A stretch of 6,806 bases of DNA from Fimadaptatus sp963928645 (GCA_963928645.1 CAWVGT010000189.1:1-6806); one strand, 5' to 3'; counted from the first letter of the stretch, positions 1 to 5,572 are shown. Numbers and translations are program-made. Notes: a model not told the origin generated them from the letters alone.

Positions 1-1
1 G

Positions 2-2314
2 CCCATGCCCTCGGCTGCCGCTTCGCCCGCGCCGTCGGCTGCGGCGTCGCCTGCGCCATCGGTTGCCGCGTCGCCCGCGCCGTCTGCGTCGGCCGTCGCG
101 TGGCCCTTGTCCACGCGCAAGCTCTCCGCCCGCGACAGCGCGCTGCTGTGCGCGCGCGACGACTCGTGCTTCGTGGGATATGACTACGCGGGGCGCGCGT
201 ATATACTCAAAAACACCTATCAGACGTTCGACGCGCGCAACTATGCCTACGACGCCGACCTCGACGCCAACGACTTCTATTCGCTCGCCGAGGTGCTGGC
301 CACCGACGAGGGCCGCGCGTACTACGGCGTCGACGACCCCGACGCCATGACCCAGTATTTCGCCATGACGCTCTGGCCGCGCCCCGAGGCCGTGACCTGG
401 CTGCCCGACATCGCGCCCTACAGCTGGACAAGCTACTACTCGGAGCTGGATATAGGCGTGGTGTATTCGATGGCCGCGCTATACAACGACGGCATGCCCC
501 GCTATGGGCTGGCGAGCTCCGCCGGGCTGGTCACCGCCGTCGAATACACCGACATATTCGGCTTCACATCCGACGGCGTGACCATAGCGTCGGTGCCGGC
601 GCTGGACGGCTACAGCGCACAGACATACCGCAGTTACGGCGTGCTCAACGCGCGCGGCGAGTGGACGCAGCCGCCCGTGCCGGCCGAGTTCGACATGCTG
701 TGGGCCGACCTGGCCGACAACGGCGGGAGCACGCCGGTATACTACGCGCTGCGCACATACGCCCGGCTGGAGCTCAGGCGCAGCGAGCTCGACCAGACCA
801 GCTACGTGGACTACGATTACGGCCCCACGCTGATAACCGACCTGTCGGGCAACGCGCTCATGCGCGCGGAACAGTTCGGCTACATGCTGGTAAACCAGCC
901 GACCGACGCGCCCATACCCTACAAGGACATCGAGACCGGGCTGTGGGGCTATGTCGACATTGAGCTGAACGCGGTCATAGCGCCGCAGTACCTGGGCGCG
1001 CAGAACTTCGGCGGCGGGCTGGCGGCGGTGCTGGTGGAGGTCGAGCCCGGGCCGGAGACCGGCGGCTACGACCGGCTGTACGGCTTCATAGACGAGACCG
1101 GCGCGCTGGTCATAGCGCCGCGATACTCGATGGTCATATCCGGCTTTACCGACGAGAGCGGCAATGCCCGCGTATGGCTGCCCGGCGACGGCATCACGCA
1201 GCACACGATCGACCGCAGCGGCGCGGACGTGAGCAATCCGCTCGCGCTGAGCTGGCAGCGGCTGCTCGAGCTGCGCGAGCGCGTGCCGCTGCTGGCGCGC
1301 CTGAGCACGTGGGCGCTGCTGGTGCTGCTCGCGGCCGTGATCGCGTGGAAGCGATTGCGCAGCTATCCGGACGGCTACGGCGCCCCAAATCGGCGCCTGG
1401 TGATCGGATTCGGCGGCTATGCGAGCGCCGCGCTGATGTACGCCGCGCTGGACTTGGGCATGCAGTCGGCGCTGCCGGGACTGATGCTGGCAAGCAGCGC
1501 GACCGGCTTTGAGTGGACGGCATACGCGCTGGTCATATGCACGGCGCTGCTGGGCGGTGCGATATACGGCTGGGCGGCGCGCGCGCGCTGCCGCACGTGC
1601 GCGGGCGTGGCGCTGTCCTGCCTGGCGGCGGCGGCGTTGCCGGTCGCGGCGCGCTGGCTGATGGGCATGTGCACGCGCATGGACGTGGACGCGACGCTGA
1701 TGCTGGCGCTGGGCATGGCCGCGGGCGCGCTGACCGGCGCGGATCGGGACGACGAACCGGTCGGCCTGCGGCGCAGGCTGATCTGCCTGGCGCTGAGCGC
1801 GGCGCTGACCTTTGGCGCATTGGCGTTCGACTCGCAGGATCTGACGCGGCGCCAGTGGCCCGCGGCCGTGGCGTACGGCGAGCCCGAGCTGACGCTGGCC
1901 CCGCTGAGCGACCCGGCCAGCCAGGACTACCTGCGCGCGCGCGCCGCCCGGCCCGAGCTGGACGAGGACTACCTGGAGGCGGCGTACGGCGTGGACTGGC
2001 GCGCCCGGCTGGACGCGCTGCTCGCCGAACCCGCGGGCTACGCGCTGCTGACGCTCGAGATACCCGTGTTCAACCCATACCTGAAGCCGCAGCAGGCAAA
2101 CGCATACGCGTACCTGACGCCCGACCCGGCCGCCGACCCGGAGCGCGCCGCCGAATACATGGACGCCCTGCTCGCATACATGTACGGCGAGGCGTTCCGG
2201 CTTGAGCCGCTGTCAGGGCAGGTCGCCACGGCCCGGTGCCTGGTGCGCGTGGGCGACGCGGCGCCCGATGTCTGGCTGGACGGATTGATGGCCTGCTGCC
2301 GGATATGCACGTGA
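2..2314 (+). CDS. WG-repeat envelope protein with six-helix membrane region (5' truncated by window edge)
   Basis: Open from the first bases of the window. The first ATG (base 5) falls inside an Ala/Ser/Pro linker with three SAAASPAP-like copies, there is no signal peptide after it, and no ribosome site is visible, so the true start lies upstream. Residue numbers below count from that ATG (769 aa visible). Residues 1-33 are the low-complexity linker. Residues about 312-344 (GLWGYVD, VIAPQY, then GLAAV) and 358-390 (RLYGFID, ALVIAPRY) are clear WG-type repeats; 166-198 and 210-230 look like diverged ones. Six hydrophobic segments follow at about 429-447, 465-482, 505-523, 532-550, 562-577 and 592-608, then a Tyr- and Asp-rich C-terminal domain to 769. 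WG repeats are poorly understood and usually taken as protein-binding surfaces. The likely topology is WG domain outside, membrane bundle, C-terminal domain outside; this is inferred. The last residues (ACCRICT) look atypical and may reflect a late frameshift. Function unknown; the domain call is firm. Confidence 0.85.
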   Translation, partial: PMPSAAASPAPSAAASPAPSVAASPAPSASAVAWPLSTRKLSARDSALLCARDDSCFVGYDYAGRAYILKNTYQTFDARNYAYDADLDANDFYSLAEVLATDEGRAYYGVDDPDAMTQYFAMTLWPRPEAVTWLPDIAPYSWTSYYSELDIGVVYSMAALYNDGMPRYGLASSAGLVTAVEYTDIFGFTSDGVTIASVPALDGYSAQTYRSYGVLNARGEWTQPPVPAEFDMLWADLADNGGSTPVYYALRTYARLELRRSELDQTSYVDYDYGPTLITDLSGNALMRAEQFGYMLVNQPTDAPIPYKDIETGLWGYVDIELNAVIAPQYLGAQNFGGGLAAVLVEVEPGPETGGYDRLYGFIDETGALVIAPRYSMVISGFTDESGNARVWLPGDGITQHTIDRSGADVSNPLALSWQRLLELRERVPLLARLSTWALLVLLAAVIAWKRLRSYPDGYGAPNRRLVIGFGGYASAALMYAALDLGMQSALPGLMLASSATGFEWTAYALVICTALLGGAIYGWAARARCRTCAGVALSCLAAAALPVAARWLMGMCTRMDVDATLMLALGMAAGALTGADRDDEPVGLRRRLICLALSAALTFGALAFDSQDLTRRQWPAAVAYGEPELTLAPLSDPASQDYLRARAARPELDEDYLEAAYGVDWRARLDALLAEPAGYALLTLEIPVFNPYLKPQQANAYAYLTPDPAADPERAAEYMDALLAYMYGEAFRLEPLSGQVATARCLVRVGDAAPDVWLDGLMACCRICT

Positions 2315-2337
2315 CGCGCATGTACTGAGGCTATAAA

Positions 2338-2396
2338 CTGGCGCGCGCCGCTTCGCCGAATGTGGCGGGGCGGCGCGCGCCGGTTGTTCTGTGGTT
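2338..2396 (+). terminator. long GC-rich hairpin terminator after the WG-repeat gene
   Basis: Arms 2338-2351 and 2370-2383 pair over 14 bp with one G-T wobble. The loop between them contains a further CGCC/GGCG pairing. A T-rich but interrupted tail (2384-2396) follows. It starts 23 bases after the stop codon, as expected for an intrinsic terminator, although the tail is not a clean T run. Confidence 0.7.
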
Positions 2397-2460
2397 GCGC
2401 GCAGGCGCCTGTCGCTGGCGTTGGCGGGAACGTGCGTCGCGGCGGCGAGATTGGCTGCGG

Positions 2461-2560
2461 GGTTGTCTGCGCGGTCACCTCTGTGATTGCATCGGCGGTT
2501 GATGCTTTGCTTTTCGTTTGTCAGATCTCTGAAGCGATTGCGCATTTAATTGGCCCGATC
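2461..2560. repeat. array unit 0 (partial, degenerate)
   Basis: Only the second half of the unit is recognisable: GGTTGTCTG at 2461, then a stretch matching the later CGTTTGCC and TTGCGC blocks in order. The missing first half would coincide with the terminator hairpin of the upstream gene near 2371. Confidence 0.55.
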
Positions 2561-2755
2561 GCCGCACTTGTGGCCCGGCAATCAGGCTGTTCTTGTTACG
2601 TCTTATTTGGTTGTTCTCATTTCGGCATGAATGAACGCATGGCCCACAATGGTTGTCCGGTGGCTGTTCTGCCATATCTCATATCGCTGGCCGACGCTTT
2701 ACGTTACCAAATGCTCGCTCTCTAAAGGTGTTTTGCGCATGCAAATGGCCCGAGC
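2561..2755. repeat. array unit A (195 bp, diverged)
   Basis: Starts at GCCGCAC, equivalent to GCTGCGC in the later units. Carries TTCGGCATG at 2621 and ACAATGGTTGTC around 2650. Its second half is more diverged, and the central palindrome of the later units is lost here. Confidence 0.7.
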
Positions 2756-2947
2756 GCTGCGCTTTTTGTTGCTGCAATCTGGCTATTCTTGCTACGTCTC
2801 ATGCGGCTATGTTCATTTCGGCATGGGCGCATCGCTCACAATGGTTGTCTGGCGGCTGTTATGCCGTGATTTATATCGCCGGTTGGCGCTTCGCGCTTCC
2901 GTTTGCCCGCTCTCGAAAAGCGCTCTTCGCGTTCATGCGGCCAGATT
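2756..2947. repeat. array unit B (192 bp)
   Basis: A well-conserved unit. Begins GCTGCGCTTTTTG; contains ATGCGGCTATGTTCATTTCG, CACAATGGTTGTCTGG, ATTTATATCGCCGG and CGTTTGCCCG, and an imperfect palindrome centred on GCGC at 2914-2929. Ends in ATGCGGCCAGAT. Confidence 0.85.
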
Positions 2948-3138
2948 GCTGCGCTTTTTGTGCGATAATCTGGCTATTGTTGCTACGTCTTATGCGGCTA
3001 TGTTCTTTTCGGCATTGGCGCATCGCTCACAATGGTTGTCTGGTGGCTGTTATGTCATGATTTATATCGCCGGTTGGCGCTTCGCGCTTCCGTTTGCCCG
3101 GTCTCGAAAAGCGCTTTTTTCGTTCATGCGGCCAGATC
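2948..3138. repeat. array unit C (191 bp)
   Basis: The closest relative of unit B, with about 15 differences by eye. Its palindrome is perfect here (AAAAGCGCTTTT, 3107-3118). The following unit is offset by 191 bp, not a multiple of three. Confidence 0.85.
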
Positions 3139-3313
3139 GCTGCGCTTTTTTGTTGCGTCAATCTGGCTATTTTTGCTACGTCTCATGCGGCTATGTTCAT
3201 TTCGGCATGGGCGCTCTGTGCGCGATAGTTGGCCGGCCATGTTGAATATAGCCGGCTGGCGCTTCCGTTTGCCCGGTCTCGAAAAGCGCTTTGTATATCC
3301 AAACGGCCTGATC
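3139..3313. repeat. array unit D (175 bp, internal deletion)
   Basis: The first 70 bases match units B and C closely. The block around the GGTTGTC marker is replaced or shortened (about 3210-3250), then GCCGGCTGGCGCTTCCG and GTCTCGAAAAGCGCTTT return. The palindrome AAAGCGCTTT lies at 3283-3292. Confidence 0.8.
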
Positions 3314-3438
3314 GCCGCGCTATATACTACGGCAACCAGGCCATTAGATACTCATATTGCGGTTCGATCGCGGCGCACGACGCGCGATGCCCATACTCCC
3401 AGCCGCACCGCGCCAATTCATACCGCCGGCCGGCGCTT
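3314..3438. repeat. array unit E (degenerate right edge)
   Basis: Begins GCCGCGCT at the expected position and keeps scattered matches, ending with GCCGGCCGGCGCTT at 3425-3438, which corresponds to 3251 in unit D. It marks the decaying right end of the array. Confidence 0.45.
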
Positions 3439-3459
3439 GAACCATACTGCCGCAACCAC

Positions 3460-3493
3460 CCGCAAGTTTCATACATATGTATTTGATTTGCGG
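3460..3493. other. 34-bp symmetric interrupted palindrome
   Basis: A perfect 12-bp palindrome ATACATATGTAT (3471-3482) is flanked at equal 5-base distances by CCGCAA (3460-3465) and TTGCGG (3488-3493). A slightly different outer pairing, TGCCGCAA (3448-3455) with TTGCGGCA (3488-3495), is also possible. It begins about 15 bases after the stop of the leftward GDM-repeat gene. It could be a protein-binding site or a weak terminator; it lacks a T run. Confidence 0.5.
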
Positions 3494-3508
3494 CATGCCC
3501 GTCGCGCG

Positions 3509-3871
3509 CTACCCGACGGCGATTATGCCCTCCGAAACCGCGCCCGCCGATTCCGGCTGATCGACAGCTGCATCGCCATCCGTTTCGGCATCAGTTTCCG
3601 CACCGCTGTCCGCATCGCCGGCCATGTCACCGGTCATATCGCCGGCCATGTCACCGGTCATATCGCCGCTCATATCGCCGGTCATGTCGTAATAGCCCAT
3701 ATCGCCGCCCGACGCCTCGTCGGTCTGGTCGGTCACGCCCATCAGTTGCTTCACCATGTCGGGATTGCTCACCGCCACGCCGTATATCATAACCACCAGC
3801 AGCGCCAGCGCGCATATGCCCAGCAGCGCCATGAAGAAGCCCGACGGTCCCCGCCGCGTAGAGTTGTCCAT
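3509..3871 (-). CDS. small single-pass membrane protein with acidic Gly-Asp-Met repeat tail
   Basis: The product is 120 aa. The ATG at 3871 is chosen over the in-frame TTG at 3877 because the G-rich ribosome site (GGGGGG, 3880-3885) is 8 bases from the ATG and only 2 from the TTG. Residues 1-10 are short and basic (R6, R7), 12-33 form one hydrophobic helix, and 34-45 hold the last basic residue (K41). From 56 to 86 the chain is a tetrapeptide repeat G-D-M-(T/S/A) with Met at 63, 67, 71, 75, 79 and 83. The remainder is Asp/Glu/Ala-rich and ends GIIAVG. With positive charges on the N-terminal side, the acidic tail is predicted outside the cell. No family is recognised and the function is unknown. 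It is divergent from the holin gene across a 154-base region. Three of its four Ile codons are ATA, as in the neighbours, which supports it being a real gene. Confidence 0.8.
   Translation of the reverse strand: MDNSTRRGPSGFFMALLGICALALLVVMIYGVAVSNPDMVKQLMGVTDQTDEASGGDMGYYDMTGDMSGDMTGDMAGDMTGDMAGDADSGAETDAETDGDAAVDQPESAGAVSEGIIAVG
3617..3688 (-). repeat. 24-bp coding minisatellite (3 copies)
   Basis: Copies 3617-3640 and 3641-3664 are identical; 3665-3688 is a diverged third. Each is made of two 12-bp halves, each encoding one G-D-M-X tetrapeptide in the gene above. The identity of the first two copies points to recent duplication by slippage or unequal exchange. Confidence 0.85.
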
Positions 3872-3879
3872 TGTCAATT

Positions 3880-3885
3880 CCCCCC
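3880..3885 (-). promoter_or_regulatory. ribosome binding site of the GDM-repeat gene
   Basis: A run of six G on the minus strand, 8 bases before the ATG at 3871. It would pair with the 16S tail only through a G-U wobble, so it is weaker than the AGGAGG seen at 5287-5293, but its position decides the start codon. Confidence 0.55.
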
Positions 3886-3943
3886 AATCTGCTCTGCTTT
3901 ATATGACTCAAACGCGCGCGGTTTTGTTGCGCGCACGGGACAA

Positions 3944-3968
3944 TATATGCCGCGCGCGCGCATATACT
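3944..3968. promoter_or_regulatory. divergent promoter/operator region with CG-repeat palindrome
   Basis: The inverted repeat TATATGC (3944-3950) / GCATATA (3960-3966) encloses an alternating CG run (3951-3961). The plus-strand TATACT (3963-3968) is a plausible -10 for the holin gene, and TATATT on the minus strand (3942-3947) for the leftward gene. Neither has a convincing -35 at 17 bp, so the promoters are tentative. Confidence 0.35.
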
Positions 3969-3975
3969 ATACCGA

Positions 3976-4006
3976 AAATAAAAATGCCGGCGATTTGGCC
4001 GCCGGC
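3976..4006 (-). terminator. leftward intrinsic terminator just upstream of the holin gene
   Basis: Arms 3986-3992 and 4000-4006 (GCCGGCG/CGCCGGC, 7 bp, 7-base loop). On the minus strand the hairpin is followed by ATTTTTATTTT (3975-3985), the layout of a rho-independent terminator for leftward transcription. The only leftward gene upstream of it is the one ending at 4311. On the plus strand the same hairpin sits five bases before the ribosome site of the holin. Confidence 0.65.
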
Positions 4007-4011
4007 TGAAT

Positions 4012-4016
4012 GGAGG
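4012..4016 (+). promoter_or_regulatory. ribosome binding site deciding the TTG start of the holin
   Basis: GGAGG, 9 bases before the TTG at 4026. No ATG lies at a suitable distance; the first in-frame ATG is codon 11, inside the first hydrophobic segment. TTG is therefore the supported start. Confidence 0.75.
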
Positions 4017-4025
4017 CAGATCGAT

Positions 4026-4310
4026 TTGGATTTCGCGGTGTTTATAACCAGCCACATGCTGGCAGTGGTGCCGGCGCTCTGGTTTGTGGGCTGGCTGCTC
4101 AAGCAGCTCAAGCGCGTGCCCAACGCGCTGATACCGTTTGTGCTGGCGGCGCTGGGCGCGGTCGCAGGCGTGCTGATAGACGGGCCTTCGGCCAACAGCG
4201 TGGCGCAGGGCGTGCTGGCGGCGGCCGCCGCGGTGTTCGGCCACCAGCTCGCCCGGCAGGGCGCGGCGCTGATAGCGCAGCCGCACGACGGGCCCGGCGC
4301 GGCCGCGTGA
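4026..4310 (+). CDS. Hol44-like phage holin (holin superfamily V type)
   Basis: The product is 94 aa from a TTG start with a good ribosome site. The sequence follows the pattern I know for the Phage_holin_5_2 / Hol44 family: a hydrophobic N-terminal segment with VVPALW (14-19) and GWLLK, a short polar turn with VPNALIP (31-37), a second hydrophobic segment (34-51), then a segment with VAQGVLAAAAAVFGHQL (59-75), where the QG-L-A--A-VFGHQL pattern is typical, and a short hydrophilic tail. Holins form membrane lesions that release endolysin at the end of phage growth; chromosomal relatives may act in cell lysis or export. No endolysin, tail or integrase gene is in this window, so it is either a phage remnant or a domesticated gene. 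All four Ile codons are ATA, matching the host-like genes. Its stop directly abuts the stop of the convergent gene. Function is assigned from family resemblance only. Confidence 0.82.
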   Translation: MDFAVFITSHMLAVVPALWFVGWLLKQLKRVPNALIPFVLAALGAVAGVLIDGPSANSVAQGVLAAAAAVFGHQLARQGAALIAQPHDGPGAAA

Positions 4311-5279
4311 TCAGGTCACCGTCTGCTCGTACATGCACAGCACGGCCATGTCGGCGTCCACGCCCTCAAAGCCGTCCACCGCATATACCAGCAGCGTGAG
4401 CTTGCAGCCGGTTATCTCGGTGGTGGATATCTCCTCGACCAGGCGTATCTCGCGGGCCATGTCCAGGCCGGCCTGGGTATACGAGACCGGATCGCCGTCG
4501 GCCTCCCAGATCACCGTGCCCGAGCTGTCGGTCAGCAGCGCGTGTATCTTGATGTCGTACAGGTCGGGCTGGTTGGTGTACAGCAGGCTCAGGCTGCCGG
4601 TCGTGGTGCCGCTCACCATCAGCGCGGTCGCGCCGTTCAGGTTGGTCAGCGTGCCCAGCTGCACGGTCACGTCGTACACGTCGAACACCTGCGGATCCTG
4701 TATCACCACGTTGCCCAGCGAAGCGGGCAGCGTCGTGATCGCCTTTACGGTGATAGCGGGGCGCGCGGCCACGGCCTCCTCCGAGGTCACGCAGACCGTG
4801 CAGGGCTTGAGCCCGCGGTTATAGGCCACCATCATCGTCTCCTGAGTGGCGTTGCGCATACCCGAGCAGTTTTCGTCAAAGTGGAACGACTTGCCGGACT
4901 CGGTATCCCACACCAGCGGCCCCTCGTTGACCGTGGGCACGGGCGTGGGCGCGGCGGTGGGCGTCTGCGTCGGATCGGGCGACTCGGTCGAATCTACCGG
5001 CGTGCCGTCGGCATTGGTCGCCACCGGCACAGGGCTGGCGCTCACGTCGCTGCCATCCAGCTCGGTGGGGCCGTTGCCGCGCATGCCCCAGTTCATAAGC
5101 GAACCGCAGATCAGGAATACGCACACCGCCGTAGCCGTGAGCAGCCACACTATCGGCTGCTTGTAAACCGGGCGCTTGAACACGTACCTCCGGCGCCGGC
5201 GGTTGCCCTGGTACGCGGGCCGCCACAGCGACCCGCCCTTTTCCGAGTCGCGGCCGCGATTGTCACGATAATCCGACAT
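4311..5279 (-). CDS. membrane-anchored protein with extracytoplasmic His/Cys (zinc-site-like) motif
   Basis: The product is 322 aa. It starts at the ATG at 5279, 7 bases after a perfect AAGGAGG (5287-5293). Residues 1-42 are cytoplasmic, charged and Arg-rich, with RRRRR at 27-31; 43-60 form one helix; about 70-118 form a Ser/Thr/Pro/Asp linker ending in a TPTAAPTPVPT stretch. Residues 131-163 carry H133, C138, C160 and C163 (H-x4-C-x21-C-x2-C, ending GLKPCTVC). This resembles the small motif seen at the ends of many Firmicute nucleases and cell-surface proteins (FH-x-x-C ... G-(Y/L)-x-P-C-x-x-C), probably a structural metal site. Residues 170-322 look like a beta-rich extracellular domain that I do not recognise. 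The protein should be anchored in the membrane with the bulk outside; its role is unknown. It has its own promoter at 5319-5347. No terminator follows directly: the first leftward one is at 3976-4006, beyond the opposing holin gene. Confidence 0.85.
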   Translation of the reverse strand: MSDYRDNRGRDSEKGGSLWRPAYQGNRRRRRYVFKRPVYKQPIVWLLTATAVCVFLICGSLMNWGMRGNGPTELDGSDVSASPVPVATNADGTPVDSTESPDPTQTPTAAPTPVPTVNEGPLVWDTESGKSFHFDENCSGMRNATQETMMVAYNRGLKPCTVCVTSEEAVAARPAITVKAITTLPASLGNVVIQDPQVFDVYDVTVQLGTLTNLNGATALMVSGTTTGSLSLLYTNQPDLYDIKIHALLTDSSGTVIWEADGDPVSYTQAGLDMAREIRLVEEISTTEITGCKLTLLVYAVDGFEGVDADMAVLCMYEQTVT

Positions 5280-5318
5280 ACGGTTGCCTCCTTAAATACC
5301 ACTGCATAACTTGACTCC

Positions 5319-5347
5319 ATTATACTACATCGCCCGGGTTTTTTAAA
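5319..5347 (-). promoter_or_regulatory. sigma-A-type promoter of the His/Cys membrane protein gene
   Basis: On the minus strand TATAAT (5319-5324) is a perfect -10, with TTTAAA (5342-5347, four of six consensus bases) at a 17-bp spacing. It lies about 40 bases before the start codon, leaving a short leader that carries AAGGAGG. Confidence 0.75.
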
Positions 5348-5446
5348 TGGTAACTTTGTCTTACCGCTCAAAAAACCGCAAAAATGCCTCAATTCGCGCG
5401 ACAAAAACTTGCGCCCGCCGCCCGGTTTGCGGCCCAGTAAGTTCCG

Positions 5447-5483
5447 GGTTTGCCATACTGCCGTCAAACCGCGCTGTTACAAT
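5447..5483 (+). promoter_or_regulatory. extended -10 promoter with overlapping inverted repeat, upstream of the Usp gene
   Basis: TGTTACAAT (5475-5483) is an extended -10 (TG-n-TACAAT). The -35 position is poor. Just upstream is the inverted repeat GGTTTG (5447-5452) / CAAACC (5465-5470), with a further direct GGTTTGC copy at 5424-5430. The inverted repeat overlaps the -35 region, where a regulator could bind. Confidence 0.5.
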
Positions 5484-5530
5484 GGATTTGCAACAAAGCC
5501 CGGCTCAACCGCCGGGAACCGAATGCCGGC

Positions 5531-5551
5531 CGGCCCGGTCGCGCCGGGCCG
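5531..5551 (+). promoter_or_regulatory. GC hairpin in the Usp leader
   Basis: CGGCCCGG / CCGGGCCG form an 8-bp stem with a 5-base loop, ending about 10 bases before the ribosome site AGAGG (5561-5565). No T run follows, so it is not a terminator; an effect on translation or RNA stability is possible but unproven. Confidence 0.45.
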
Positions 5552-5572
5552 CGCATGAAAAGAGGTGCGAAT

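Larger units (their letters stand above)
2461..3438. repeat. tandem array of ~191-bp units in a gene-free region
   Basis: The same stretch recurs head to tail. The marker GGTTGTC falls at 2461, 2651, 2843 and 3034 (steps 190, 192, 191); TTCGGCAT falls at 2621, 2817, 3008 and 3201 (steps 196, 191, 193). Units from 2756 and 2948 agree at about 90% by eye; the outer ones are progressively more diverged. The plus strand is T-rich and the array is visibly lower in GC than its surroundings. Unit lengths are not all multiples of three, so the same sequence is read in different frames along the array, which argues against a coding repeat. It fills the space between the converging 3' ends of the WG-repeat gene and the GDM-repeat gene. 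No transposase, CRISPR-like spacing or known repeat family is recognised. Confidence 0.88.

Noticed and set aside
2631..3245. Long plus-strand open frame running through the repeat array
   Set aside because: The same repeat is read in different frames at different units, the product is Cys/Trp/Arg-rich without a domain, and no ribosome site fits; it is an effect of the array.
2461..3438. CRISPR array
   Set aside because: Units are contiguous and about 191 bp long with no short exact repeat alternating with unique spacers, and no cas gene is present.
3875..3877. TTG as start of the GDM-repeat gene
   Set aside because: It is only two bases from the G-rich ribosome site, while the ATG at 3871 is eight bases away.
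3032..4009. Plus-strand open frame of 325 residues across the array edge and the GDM-repeat gene
   Set aside because: It is mostly antisense to the minus-strand GDM gene; its His/Ala/Gly-rich repeats mirror the GAC-ATG repeat on the other strand.
3872..4310. Prophage region around the holin
   Set aside because: No endolysin, structural, integrase or attachment-site signal is visible in the window; only the holin itself is phage-like.
4542..5309. Plus-strand open frame of 255 residues
   Set aside because: It is the shadow of the minus-strand His/Cys membrane protein, which has a promoter, ribosome site, helix and recognisable motif.
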